The position numbers were made by a program, and so were the translations under genes. From DATMER01 sp040349255 (GTDB lineage: Bacteria; Acidobacteriota; Thermoanaerobaculia; Multivoradales; UBA5704): 64,000 bases of DNA. Below, piece by piece: positions 52,935-60,978 of this stretch (its first letter is position 1; each line of letters begins with the position of its first letter). The stretch is from positions 72,138 through 136,137 of the forward strand of contig JBEQUE010000010.1 in assembly GCA_040349255.1 (NCBI GenBank), given 5' to 3'. The notes beneath the pieces are model-generated. The model did no database searches. It had not been told where the DNA came from and saw only the letters and a list, made by a program, of their open reading frames with translations.

Positions 52935-54551
52935 ATGAGAACCACTCCGCTGCCGGCCCTCGTCCTGGCCGTCCTGCTCGGCGCCTGCGCCGGCGCCCCT
53001 CCTGCGCCATCCGCCGTGCCGGCTCCCGCGCCGGCGGCATCGGACCAGGACTGGCTGCGCGGCGCCGTCTTCTATGAGGTTTTCGTGCGCAGCTTCGCGG
53101 ATTCGAACGGCGACGGCGTCGGCGATCTCCGAGGATTGACCGCGAAGCTCGACTATCTCAACGACGGCGATCCGGCCACGACCACCGATCTCGGCGTGGA
53201 CGCGCTCTGGCTCATGCCGGTGTTCCAGTCGCCGAGCTACCACGGCTACGACACGGTGGACTACGAGCGGATCGACGACGAGTACGGCACGGCCGAGGAC
53301 TTCCAGCGCCTGCTCGACGAGGCCCATCGGCGCGGTATCCGGATCATCGTGGACTTCGTCATGAATCACTCCTCCGACAAGCACCCGTGGTTCGTGGAGT
53401 CGGCCTCGTCGCCCATCTCCCCGAAACGCGACTGGTACGTCTGGCGCGCGGACGATCCGGGGTGGACCCCGCCCTGGGGCGGCTCCAATCACACGTGGCA
53501 CGAACGCAACGGCGCCTTCTACTACGGAGTGTTCTGGGGCGGCATGCCGGATCTCAACTTCTCCACGCCCGCGGTGCGCCGGGAGATGGAGCGCCTCGCC
53601 GCTCTCTGGATCTCGCGCGGGGTCGACGGCTTCCGGCTCGACGCCACCCGCCACCTCTTCGCGAACGGGCCGGGCGATCTCCAGAACGATCAGCCCGAGA
53701 CCTTCGATTTTCTCAAGGAGTTCGCGGCGAGCGTCCGCCAGGCCAGTCCGAGCGCCGTGCTGGTCGGAGAGAACTGGACCGAGACGCCGATCATCGCGCG
53801 CTACTACCAGGCGCTCCCGATGAGCTTCGACTTCCCGCTCTCCGAGGAGATCCTGTCGGGAGTGGAAACCGGCGAGGCCGCTGGAATCGCCAACAAGCTC
53901 GACGAGATCCTGGAGCTCTATCCACCGGGAGCGATCGACGCGCCGTTCCTCACGAATCACGACATGAAGCGCTTCGCCACCGGGCTCGGCAACGATCCGG
54001 CGAAGCTGCGCAGCGCCGCCGCGGTCCTCCTGACCTTGCCCGGAGCGCCCTTCCTCTACTACGGAGAAGAGGTCGGACTTCAGAACGGTCCTGGCAGCCA
54101 GGATGAGCACAAGCGCACCCCTATGCCCTGGGACTCCTCCGAAACAGGCGGCTTCACCACGAGCAGGCCCTGGTACGCCTTCGCGCCGGGCAAAGAGACC
54201 TCCAACGTGGCCGCCCAGACGTCCGACCCTGGCTCTCTCCTGTCCCGCTATCGCAACCTGATCCGGGCGCGTAAAACCTCACCGGCCCTTCAGAAAGGCG
54301 ATCTGAAAATCTTGACCTCGCTGGTGAAGAGCGATCCCGTCCTGGCCTTCGTACGCCAAGCCGGAAACGAGCGGGTGCTGGTGGTCCACAACCTCGGCAC
54401 GGCCGAGGCCGAGGCGGGGCCCTATGACATCGAAGGCAACGGTTTCGAACCGGTCTTCACGACCGGCGGGATTGCCGCGCCGGTTCAGGCCGAGGCAGGA
54501 TTGACGGTCAAGCTGCCGGCAGGCGCGAGCGCGGTGTGGAGAATCCGATAA
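52935..54551 (+). CDS. GH13 alpha-amylase-type lipoprotein
   Basis: A 538-residue secreted glycosidase. The N-terminus has a lipobox (LLGAC, Cys18), so it should be anchored to a membrane, probably at the cell surface. The GH13 barrel carries the catalytic residues Asp236 (GFRLDATRH), Glu279 (VGENWTE) and Asp343 (FLTNHDMKR), with FVMNHSS as conserved region I. The C-terminal beta domain runs from about 455. The pattern EVFVRSFADSNGDGVGDLRGLT is that of oligo-1,6-glucosidase, alpha-amylase and trehalose-related hydrolases, so alpha-glucan hydrolysis is likely but the exact linkage is open. It supplies substrate to the malEFG system downstream. Confidence 0.88.
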   Translation: MRTTPLPALVLAVLLGACAGAPPAPSAVPAPAPAASDQDWLRGAVFYEVFVRSFADSNGDGVGDLRGLTAKLDYLNDGDPATTTDLGVDALWLMPVFQSPSYHGYDTVDYERIDDEYGTAEDFQRLLDEAHRRGIRIIVDFVMNHSSDKHPWFVESASSPISPKRDWYVWRADDPGWTPPWGGSNHTWHERNGAFYYGVFWGGMPDLNFSTPAVRREMERLAALWISRGVDGFRLDATRHLFANGPGDLQNDQPETFDFLKEFAASVRQASPSAVLVGENWTETPIIARYYQALPMSFDFPLSEEILSGVETGEAAGIANKLDEILELYPPGAIDAPFLTNHDMKRFATGLGNDPAKLRSAAAVLLTLPGAPFLYYGEEVGLQNGPGSQDEHKRTPMPWDSSETGGFTTSRPWYAFAPGKETSNVAAQTSDPGSLLSRYRNLIRARKTSPALQKGDLKILTSLVKSDPVLAFVRQAGNERVLVVHNLGTAEAEAGPYDIEGNGFEPVFTTGGIAAPVQAEAGLTVKLPAGASAVWRIR

Positions 54552-54570
54552 CTTTCAGAGGAGACGAGAC

Positions 54571-55545
54571 ATGAACGCAAGGTGGTTGCGATCGATCGCG
54601 ATGTGCGGGTTGCTGTTGCTCGGCAGCCAGGCCATGGCGCAGGAGCTGGGCGACGGCAGGGGAATCGATCACGTCGGGGCGCTCGTTCGCCTGGAGAACT
54701 TCGACGCCGCGGCCGACGTCTGGACCGATCAGCTCGGATTCTCGGCGACGCCGGCCCTGCTGTCTCCCCTGGGCGCCAAGAACCGCCTCATCTGGTTCGA
54801 CGACCTGTCCTACCTGGAGGTCCTGGCCTTCACGGAGCTGAACGACTTCACAGCGCCGTTCCTGGCTTTTCTGGCAGAGCACGAAGGCAGCAAGTACTAT
54901 GGCACCGAGGTGGTCGACGCCGCCCAGGCGATCTCCTTCCTGAATGATGCCGGCTATCCGAACGTCGGTCCGATTCCGGCGGCCCCGCTCGTCATCGAAT
55001 CGACCGGTGACGTGGTCGGGCTCAGCCCGCTCTGGCGTTCGATCATCCTCACCAGCCGGCTGGCGCCCGACAACTCGAACTTCCTCCTGGACTACGACGA
55101 GGCCCAGGTGCAGCAGATGTTCGCGGACTTCCCGGTCCTGGCGCCGCAGCCGCATCCGAACACGGCGCAGAGGATCGACGCTCTCTGGCTGGTCGTCTCG
55201 GACCTGGACGCGGCCATCGACTTCTACGAGGGTCTCGGACTCAAGGTCGGCTCCAAGCACCAGAAGATCCACTACCTCGGCGGACGCGGCGCGGAGGTGC
55301 GGTACCACAACAGCAACCTGATCCTCCTGGAACCGGATGGTCCCGGCATCGTCGCCGACTTCGCCGCGGACCGGGGAGAAGGCATTCTGGGCGCGAGCAT
55401 CCAGGTCGGCAGCCTCACGACGGCGCTCAACTTGGTGAACGGCAACACCGGCCTGGGCCTGTCGAAATTCAAGTACAAGGGCCGGAACCGCTTCCTGGTT
55501 CCGGCCAGCCTGACTCACGGCTTCCTCCTGGAGATGGTCGAATAA
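54571..55545 (+). CDS. Exported VOC/glyoxalase-like protein
   Basis: A 324-residue protein with a signal peptide (residues 1-23, CGLLLLGSQAMA) and two VOC-type halves. IDHVGALVRLENFDAAADVWTDQLGFSATP is the first and IDALWLVVSDLDAAIDFYEGLGLKVGSK the second, with LILLEPDG at the end of the fold. VOC proteins bind metal and act as glyoxalases, dioxygenases or carbohydrate/lactone enzymes. Only one of the usual metal ligands (His in the IDHVG motif) is conspicuous, so the activity is unclear. It follows the amylase by 19 bases and is probably co-transcribed. Confidence 0.72.
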   Translation: MNARWLRSIAMCGLLLLGSQAMAQELGDGRGIDHVGALVRLENFDAAADVWTDQLGFSATPALLSPLGAKNRLIWFDDLSYLEVLAFTELNDFTAPFLAFLAEHEGSKYYGTEVVDAAQAISFLNDAGYPNVGPIPAAPLVIESTGDVVGLSPLWRSIILTSRLAPDNSNFLLDYDEAQVQQMFADFPVLAPQPHPNTAQRIDALWLVVSDLDAAIDFYEGLGLKVGSKHQKIHYLGGRGAEVRYHNSNLILLEPDGPGIVADFAADRGEGILGASIQVGSLTTALNLVNGNTGLGLSKFKYKGRNRFLVPASLTHGFLLEMVE

Positions 55546-55566
55546 ACTCTAGCTAGGAGTCCTGTC

Positions 55567-55815
55567 GTGCGGAAAACTGCCAAGACCGTTCCCTATGATA
55601 TTGCCGAGCAACTCCGCACTCCGGAAGAGATGGCGGCCTACCTCGATGCGTGGCTCGTTGAAGCACCTGACGATGTAGCCGGGATCGCTCGCGCTCTCGG
55701 CGACCTCGGGCGGACCTTTTTAAAGCCCCCGCAGGATCGTGAGGTTCCGGGCCCGGACGACGCTGGAAAATCCAAAGCCAAGAAGAGGTCGCACGGAGGT
55801 AAGCCCGTTCCGTAG
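55567..55815 (+). CDS. HigA-like addiction-module antidote protein, truncated
   Basis: An 82-residue reading frame with a GTG start and AGGAG upstream. PYDIAEQLRTPEEMAAYLDAWLVEAPDDVAGIARALGDLGR matches the N-terminal part of addiction-module antidote proteins (COG3636 group). Those continue with an Xre-type helix-turn-helix for a total of about 100 residues. Here the match ends at about residue 50, and the rest (TFLKPPQDREVPGPDD and a Lys-rich tail) is unrelated. There is no HigB-like toxin next to it. It looks like a decayed orphan; its stop codon coincides with the first bases of an inverted-repeat element. Confidence 0.62.
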   Translation: MRKTAKTVPYDIAEQLRTPEEMAAYLDAWLVEAPDDVAGIARALGDLGRTFLKPPQDREVPGPDDAGKSKAKKRSHGGKPVP

Positions 55816-56031
55816 AGACGCCCCAGTCCGTCGTCCTAGGCTTTACCGGGTTCCCAAACGCCGGGGCGTCTCCAACTTCCAAGGTACCGATGTGGTCGCT
55901 ACACGGAAAATGAAAAGCACCTGGCCGGACCGGTTCATGGCAGGGATGGCAGGTTTGTGGTGACGGAGAGGGAGACGCCCCGGCGTTTCGGGACCTGGTA
56001 AGGTCTCGGAGGACGGACTGGGGCGTCTCTA
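55813..56031. repeat. 219-bp element with 61-bp imperfect terminal inverted repeats
   Basis: The left arm (55813-55873) and the right arm (55971-56031) are inverted copies of the same 61-bp sequence with few mismatches. Each arm begins and ends with GAGACGCCCC/GGGGCGTCTC, so each arm is itself a hairpin. The 97-bp interior has no coding frame. It is most like a REP/BIME or a MITE without coding capacity. It lies between the truncated antidote gene and the glucodextranase-C-like gene and might also act as a bidirectional terminator. No clear target-site duplication is visible. Confidence 0.78.
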
Positions 56032-56055
56032 CAGCATCGATCGTGGGGCGGCTTT

Positions 56056-57000
56056 TCAACCCTTCGGAACCACCCCGAAGAGAATCACCGGCTCCTTGCG
56101 GCGCTGGTTGAACTCGGTCAGGAGGGTCTCCTGCTTGCGGCCTTCGGGGACGACGACGTCCACGAGCGGCGGCTGGATGGCGGCGTTCTCGCGGCCTCCT
56201 CCGAAACGGTCGGTCCAGCTTCCGGGTGAGATCGGGAGGATCATCAGGGCTTCGTCCTTGTCGCCGCGGCCGAGCGCCCGGGCCAGGTCGAAGCTCTGCA
56301 GAACGTTGGCTCCCGAGACCGCCACCACGTAGCTCCAGGTATCCTTCGCCGGACCGTTCAGGAACGAGCCGGGCACGAAGAAGCTGATCTTGTTGCCGCG
56401 CACCCGGATCTTGCTCGGAAAGAAGATGCGCTCGTCCACGTTGGTTGGGATCTGCGCGCGCATCGCCGCGGCCTGATCCTCTTCGAGCGAGCTGTCGTCC
56501 TTCCGCATCTCATCCTTGATCGCCAGCTCCATCATCCGTTTGAGCTCGCCTCTGGCTTCGTGCGGGCGCGGCGTCAGAATGATCGCTTTTTCCCAGGCGC
56601 TCGACGGATCGATCGTCGCGAGGCGTCCGGGGAGCATAGAGACCGTGCCCGAGCCGGGGGTCCGGTCGGTATCGATGTAGATGTCCAGATTGATCGTGTA
56701 GAAACCGAAGCGCGCGACCGTGTCGAGCCGGGTGCCCAGGTCGTCGATCACCTCCTGGCCCGGCACGCGCACCGGCCTCGCGAAGGTGGCCTCGAAGAGC
56801 GTCCCGTCCCCGTCCGCCTCGGCCGTGAGGGAGAGCAGGTCCAGATCGCCCGGATCCAGCTCCTCGTTCAACGGATAGATCAGATTGCCGTCCCCATGGT
56901 CGTCGCCACGCGGATCGGTCAGCTTGAAAAGCGTCTTGCCCGCGAAGGCGGGGATCGCGGCGACGAGAAGGACCAGAGCCAGTGGGAAAACCTTGCGCAT
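56056..57000 (-). CDS. Exported protein with glucodextranase-C-like domain (PF09985 type), copy 1
   Basis: A 314-residue protein. The signal peptide is MRKVFPLALVLLVAAIPAFA. The mature part starts FKLTDPRGDDHGDGNLIYPLNEELDPGDLDLLSLTAEADGDGTLFEATF and contains INLDIYIDTDRTPGSG, the pattern of the C-terminal sugar-binding-like module of glucodextranase. It has the D-P-x-G-D-D-x-G calcium-type start and the D-I-Y-I-D-T-D strand. The ATG at 57000 fits GGAG spacing better than the ATG 6 bases earlier. With its paralogue near 59.3 kb it probably binds alpha-glucans outside the cell or in the periplasm. Confidence 0.78.
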   Translation of the reverse strand: MRKVFPLALVLLVAAIPAFAGKTLFKLTDPRGDDHGDGNLIYPLNEELDPGDLDLLSLTAEADGDGTLFEATFARPVRVPGQEVIDDLGTRLDTVARFGFYTINLDIYIDTDRTPGSGTVSMLPGRLATIDPSSAWEKAIILTPRPHEARGELKRMMELAIKDEMRKDDSSLEEDQAAAMRAQIPTNVDERIFFPSKIRVRGNKISFFVPGSFLNGPAKDTWSYVVAVSGANVLQSFDLARALGRGDKDEALMILPISPGSWTDRFGGGRENAAIQPPLVDVVVPEGRKQETLLTEFNQRRKEPVILFGVVPKG

Positions 57001-57059
57001 GAACATCTCCAGGTTGATCAGACAGGAGCCCGACCTCCGGTCGGGCTCCTGGAGAACGT

Positions 57060-59234
57060 CTAGAACCGAACCTTCATGAACACCTTCATCCGCTGCTGCT
57101 TGAAGTCGCGGGTGATCAGGCTGTTCCAGCCGCCGAAACGGCCGCGGAAACCCGGCGAGCCCACGGGCACGCCGAAGTTCTTCGCGGTGTCGGCGTCCGC
57201 GAACTGGGTCACGAAGCCGCCGCCGAAGTCCGGATCGAACTCGCCCCAGTTGTACTCGTAGTTCGCGCCGAACTCGGCGCCGCCGATCACGTAGCGCGCG
57301 TGGAGCATCAGCTTGTTCTTGTCGTGCTGGCCCGACGCCATGTTGTGGAGCTGGTAGGCCTGGAACGCCGTGTTGCCGTCCTGAAGATCCACGTCGTACT
57401 TCTCATAGGTGATCGAGCCGTAGACGTTGTCGGTGACCTGGTAGCCGGCGCCGAGCTGGTAGAGCTTGTAATCCATGTCGCGGTCGTCGTCGGACAGGCT
57501 GTCGAACGGCTTCCACTGGAAACCGGTCACGCCGTTGACCGTGATCGTCGGCGGGGCGAAGTAGATCGACGACGAGCTGTTGCCCGGCGAGTAGAAGCGG
57601 ACGCTGCCGTCGGCGTTGTAGGGCAGGAACCGCGCGTCGGTCATGCGGTCGTCCTGCTCGTCGATCATCTTGATCTTGCCGAAGATCTCCACGCCCTTGC
57701 CGACGTCGAGCAGGTACTTGCCGCGCAGGACGGCGATCTTGGTCTCCTTGTCCTGGAACGGCGCGTAGGCGTTGCGGTAGGAGTTCACGCCGGCGTCCGA
57801 CTCGTGGTTCGGATAGGGCGACTGGTCGAGCGGCCGGTCCGCCTGGCCCCAGGCCTGCCAGTTGGTGTTGTAGTCGATCATCGAGTATTCAGCCGACAGG
57901 TCGAGGTCGCCGATCGTCCAGGTCGGCGCGATGGTGATGCCCTTCCAGCCGATGACCGACTCGGCCATCGACTCCTCGAAGTCGGTGAACTCGTTGTCGA
58001 CGTTGAGCGTCGCGACCTGCTGGGCCGGACCCTGCCAGCCGCCGTAGCCGATGCGCGTCGGGTTGCCCGGGAATACGCCGAAGGCGGAGTTGTCCGGGCC
58101 GGGCCACGCAAAGGCGCCGTCGCTGCCCTCGGTCAGCAGGACGTCCACCTCGCGGCGGGCGGCCAGGATCGAGGTGTAGGCCGCGCCGATGTCGAAGTAC
58201 TCGATGTTGAAGTTGAGGCCGACGCCGAACGGATCGTTCAGATCGATATTGGCCTTGTAGGCCTCGTCGTCCTGCTTGCCGGCCACCACCGGCGAGAAGC
58301 CCGAGGTGCCGAAGCCCGTGGGCGTGCCGAAGGTCGGGTTGGACTCGGCCTCCGAGAAGTAGGCCGTGCCGCGCAGGTCGATCATGCCGCTCGGATGGAC
58401 GCCGAGCTTGACGCCGTAGACGTTGTTCTTGAAGCGGAAATCCACGTCGCGGCCGTCGTCGAAATCGCGGTCGGTGACGTCCACCTCCTGATCGGTCACC
58501 CGCTCGACGATGCCGACCAGGTCGAAGTACTGGTTCGGGTTGAGCCGGAGCTGGAGGCCGTAGGCGCCGTCGGCGGCGGTGTAGTCGCCGGTGTTGAAGC
58601 TCGGGCCGGCCCAGAGCCGCGGCAGGGAGACGCGGATGAGGTCGTAACCGAGCTTGCGGCCGGCCACGGCGCCCTGGAGCAGGACGGCCTTGGCGTTGTC
58701 GCGGTCGATGTAGCGCACCTTGCCGATCGTCCAGGCGTCGAACATGCCGAGGTCGGTCGAGCCGATGGTCGCCGAGTCCACGAAGCGGTAGCCCGGGGTG
58801 ATGCGCACGGTCAGGCCGCGCTGCTTGATGTATTCGTTCGAGCGCGGGTCGAACTCGCCGCAGTCGCCGCCGACGCACGGTCCGCCCGGAGGATCCTCGA
58901 AGGCCGGGTTCCTGCCGCCGAAGCCTCCGAAGTTGGTCCACTGGTTCTGGCTGAAGCGCGACTGGATGCGGCCGGTGACCTCGACGTACTTGGACGGCTT
59001 CGAGGCGAGCAGGAAGTTGATCTCCGTGCCCTGGCCGTTGTCGCCGTAGCCCTCGCCGGGAATCGAGGTGAAGTTGTAGAGGCTGCCGTCGGTGCGCTGG
59101 TTGCCCCACAACCACTTGGTGTAGTCCTCTCCGGTGATCAGCAGCGTCTGGCCGTCGGCGGCGAAGACCGGCAGAGCGGTCAACACCGATGCGACAGCCA
59201 AGAGCGCAATCGCGAACCCCCTGTTGAATCGCAT
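57060..59234 (-). CDS. Outer-membrane beta-barrel protein in an alpha-glucan locus
   Basis: A 724-residue protein with a signal peptide (MRFNRGFAIALLAVASVLTALPVFA) and many amphipathic strands; the C-terminus ends in Phe (MKVFMKVRF), as for Omp85-inserted barrels. There is no TonB box or plug domain. Its central position among glucan-binding-like proteins and malG, malF and malE suggests a passive channel for maltodextrins or longer glucans, as LamB does in enteric bacteria. No family was recognised beyond barrel features. AAGAGGAG precedes the ATG. Confidence 0.7.
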   Translation of the reverse strand: MRFNRGFAIALLAVASVLTALPVFAADGQTLLITGEDYTKWLWGNQRTDGSLYNFTSIPGEGYGDNGQGTEINFLLASKPSKYVEVTGRIQSRFSQNQWTNFGGFGGRNPAFEDPPGGPCVGGDCGEFDPRSNEYIKQRGLTVRITPGYRFVDSATIGSTDLGMFDAWTIGKVRYIDRDNAKAVLLQGAVAGRKLGYDLIRVSLPRLWAGPSFNTGDYTAADGAYGLQLRLNPNQYFDLVGIVERVTDQEVDVTDRDFDDGRDVDFRFKNNVYGVKLGVHPSGMIDLRGTAYFSEAESNPTFGTPTGFGTSGFSPVVAGKQDDEAYKANIDLNDPFGVGLNFNIEYFDIGAAYTSILAARREVDVLLTEGSDGAFAWPGPDNSAFGVFPGNPTRIGYGGWQGPAQQVATLNVDNEFTDFEESMAESVIGWKGITIAPTWTIGDLDLSAEYSMIDYNTNWQAWGQADRPLDQSPYPNHESDAGVNSYRNAYAPFQDKETKIAVLRGKYLLDVGKGVEIFGKIKMIDEQDDRMTDARFLPYNADGSVRFYSPGNSSSSIYFAPPTITVNGVTGFQWKPFDSLSDDDRDMDYKLYQLGAGYQVTDNVYGSITYEKYDVDLQDGNTAFQAYQLHNMASGQHDKNKLMLHARYVIGGAEFGANYEYNWGEFDPDFGGGFVTQFADADTAKNFGVPVGSPGFRGRFGGWNSLITRDFKQQRMKVFMKVRF

Positions 59235-59267
59235 ATCAAAAGTCTCCTCTTGGGAAAGGGATGTCGG

Positions 59268-60080
59268 CTACTTCTTGCGCACCATGGTCAGGGTGGCCAC
59301 CTGCTTGGCGCTGCCGTCCGGGTTGCACTCGTACTTGAGCATCGCGTGCTGGGCCTCGGCCTCGTCGGCGCCGCCGGCGCCCGCGCCCGCCAGCAGATCC
59401 ATCACGTGCGGATCGCAGTCGGAATCGGTGCCGCCGCCGAAACGGTGCTGGCCTTCGTATTCGTTGACCTTGCGGGTGAGCAGGTCGGTCTTGTCCGGGA
59501 AGCCCTCGTTGGACTGGATGAGGACCTGGTAACCCCACTGCGACGGGTCGCCGCCGCCGAGCTGGTCGAGGTCGACCGTGGCCGAGATCGTGCGGCCGGC
59601 GCCCTTGACGCGGGCGGGCACGATCACGTTGTTCTTGGTGGCGCCCGGCATCTTGGCGTCCACCTCGTTCTTCACCGTGCCCGGCGCCTGCGGCGAGAGG
59701 ATCACCAGGTAATCCCATTCGTTGCCGGCCGCGAAGGTGACGTTCGTGCCGGGCACGCCCTCGGTGAAGCCGCCCTCCTTGGTGTCGATGAAGATGAAGA
59801 TCATCTGCACCGAGAAGCCGCCGCCCATGCGCCACGGGTCTTCGAGCGGCGAGTTCAAGGTGACGTCGAAGTCGACCTTCTTGCCCTTGCCCTCGACGTC
59901 GAACCCGGTCAGGTCGAACGAGCCGCGCTTGTAGACGGCGTCGGTCGGGTAGGTGTAGCTGCCCGGTCCGTTGTCGTCGCCGGTCGGGTCCTTGAACGAG
60001 ACCTTCTGGGCCATCGCCGGGATCGCCATGGATGCCAGCATCAGCGCCATGGCGCCGGTCTTCCAGAGCTTCTGCCTCAT
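59268..60080 (-). CDS. Exported protein with glucodextranase-C-like domain (PF09985 type), copy 2
   Basis: A 270-residue paralogue of the protein at 56.1-57.0 kb. Signal peptide MRQKLWKTGAMALMLASMAIPAMA; mature start VSFKDPTGDDNGPGSYTYPTDAVYKRGSFDLTGFDVEGKGKKVDFDVTL and a MIFIFIDTKEGG strand. The C-terminal half adds a region with Cys, YECNPDGSAKQVATLTMVRKK. AAGGAGG stands 7 bases before the ATG. A binding role for alpha-glucan is an inference from family and neighbourhood. Confidence 0.82.
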   Translation of the reverse strand: MRQKLWKTGAMALMLASMAIPAMAQKVSFKDPTGDDNGPGSYTYPTDAVYKRGSFDLTGFDVEGKGKKVDFDVTLNSPLEDPWRMGGGFSVQMIFIFIDTKEGGFTEGVPGTNVTFAAGNEWDYLVILSPQAPGTVKNEVDAKMPGATKNNVIVPARVKGAGRTISATVDLDQLGGGDPSQWGYQVLIQSNEGFPDKTDLLTRKVNEYEGQHRFGGGTDSDCDPHVMDLLAGAGAGGADEAEAQHAMLKYECNPDGSAKQVATLTMVRKK

Positions 60081-60105
60081 GAGTGAACCTCCTTGCTGTT
60101 TGAGC

Positions 60106-60978
60106 TTAACCTTTCACGGCGCCGGCCGTGAGGCCGGACACCAGATACTTCTGCAGGAACAGGAACAGGGCGGCGATGGGCACCGCGGCGACGATCGAGC
60201 CCGCGGCGAAGTACCCCCACTTTTCCGAGAAGCCGCTGACGAAGAAGCGCAGGCCCACGGGAACCGTATACATCGCCTCGTCGTTCATGAAGGTCGCGGC
60301 CTGGATGAACTCGTTCCACGCCGTCATGAAGGAAAACAGCGCGGTCACCGCCACGGCGGGCTTCGCGAGCGGCAGCACGATGCGGAAGAAGATCATGGCC
60401 TGGGACGCGCCGTCGATCAGCGCCGATTCCTCCAGCTCCTTCGGGATGGTGTCGAAATACCCTTTCATCATCCAGACGCAGAAGGGGATCGCGGTCACAG
60501 AATACATCAGCACGAGCGCCAAGTAGCGCGATCCCAGGCCGAGCCACTGCACGATGATGATGTAGAGCGGGATCATCATGAGCGTGCCGGGAAACATCTG
60601 GGCGACCAGGAACATCATCAACCCGGCCCGCCGGCCCGGGAAGCGGAAGCGCGAGAAGGCGTAGGCCGAGGTGCTCGCGAGCATCACGCCGACCACGGTC
60701 GTGAGCAGGGCCACGACCACGCTGTTGAACAGCCAGCGGGTGAACGGCTGGTCCGCGAACAGCGAACGGAAGTTCTCCATCGAAAGGGTCTGCGGCCACG
60801 GCGTGATGGCGCGCAGCCGGTCCAGCGCGCCCGGATCCGGCGGCAGGTCCACGATGCTGAGCGTCTGGCCGCCGGAAAAGGCGATGGTGACCACGAAGAG
60901 GATCGGGTAGAGGGCCACGATGACCATCGCGATCAGGAACAGGTGCAGGGGCCAGTGGCGGACTTCGTCGGGTTTCAT
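60106..60978 (-). CDS. malG: Sugar ABC transporter permease, MalG type
   Basis: A 290-residue inner-membrane protein with six transmembrane helices. The permease EAA loop is ELEESALIDGASQAMIFFRIVLPLAKPA, which contacts the ATPase. LFVVTIAFSGGQTLSIVDLPP after the first helix is a usual MalG feature. The ATG at 60978 overlaps the stop of the malF-like gene by 4 bases. No ATPase (MalK) gene is in the window; it may lie elsewhere or be shared. Confidence 0.92.
   Translation of the reverse strand: MKPDEVRHWPLHLFLIAMVIVALYPILFVVTIAFSGGQTLSIVDLPPDPGALDRLRAITPWPQTLSMENFRSLFADQPFTRWLFNSVVVALLTTVVGVMLASTSAYAFSRFRFPGRRAGLMMFLVAQMFPGTLMMIPLYIIIVQWLGLGSRYLALVLMYSVTAIPFCVWMMKGYFDTIPKELEESALIDGASQAMIFFRIVLPLAKPAVAVTALFSFMTAWNEFIQAATFMNDEAMYTVPVGLRFFVSGFSEKWGYFAAGSIVAAVPIAALFLFLQKYLVSGLTAGAVKG

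Noticed and set aside
52312..53077. Reading frames on both strands across array 3
   Set aside because: Same periodic artefact as in array 1. The frames overlap the HepT-like and amylase genes out of phase.
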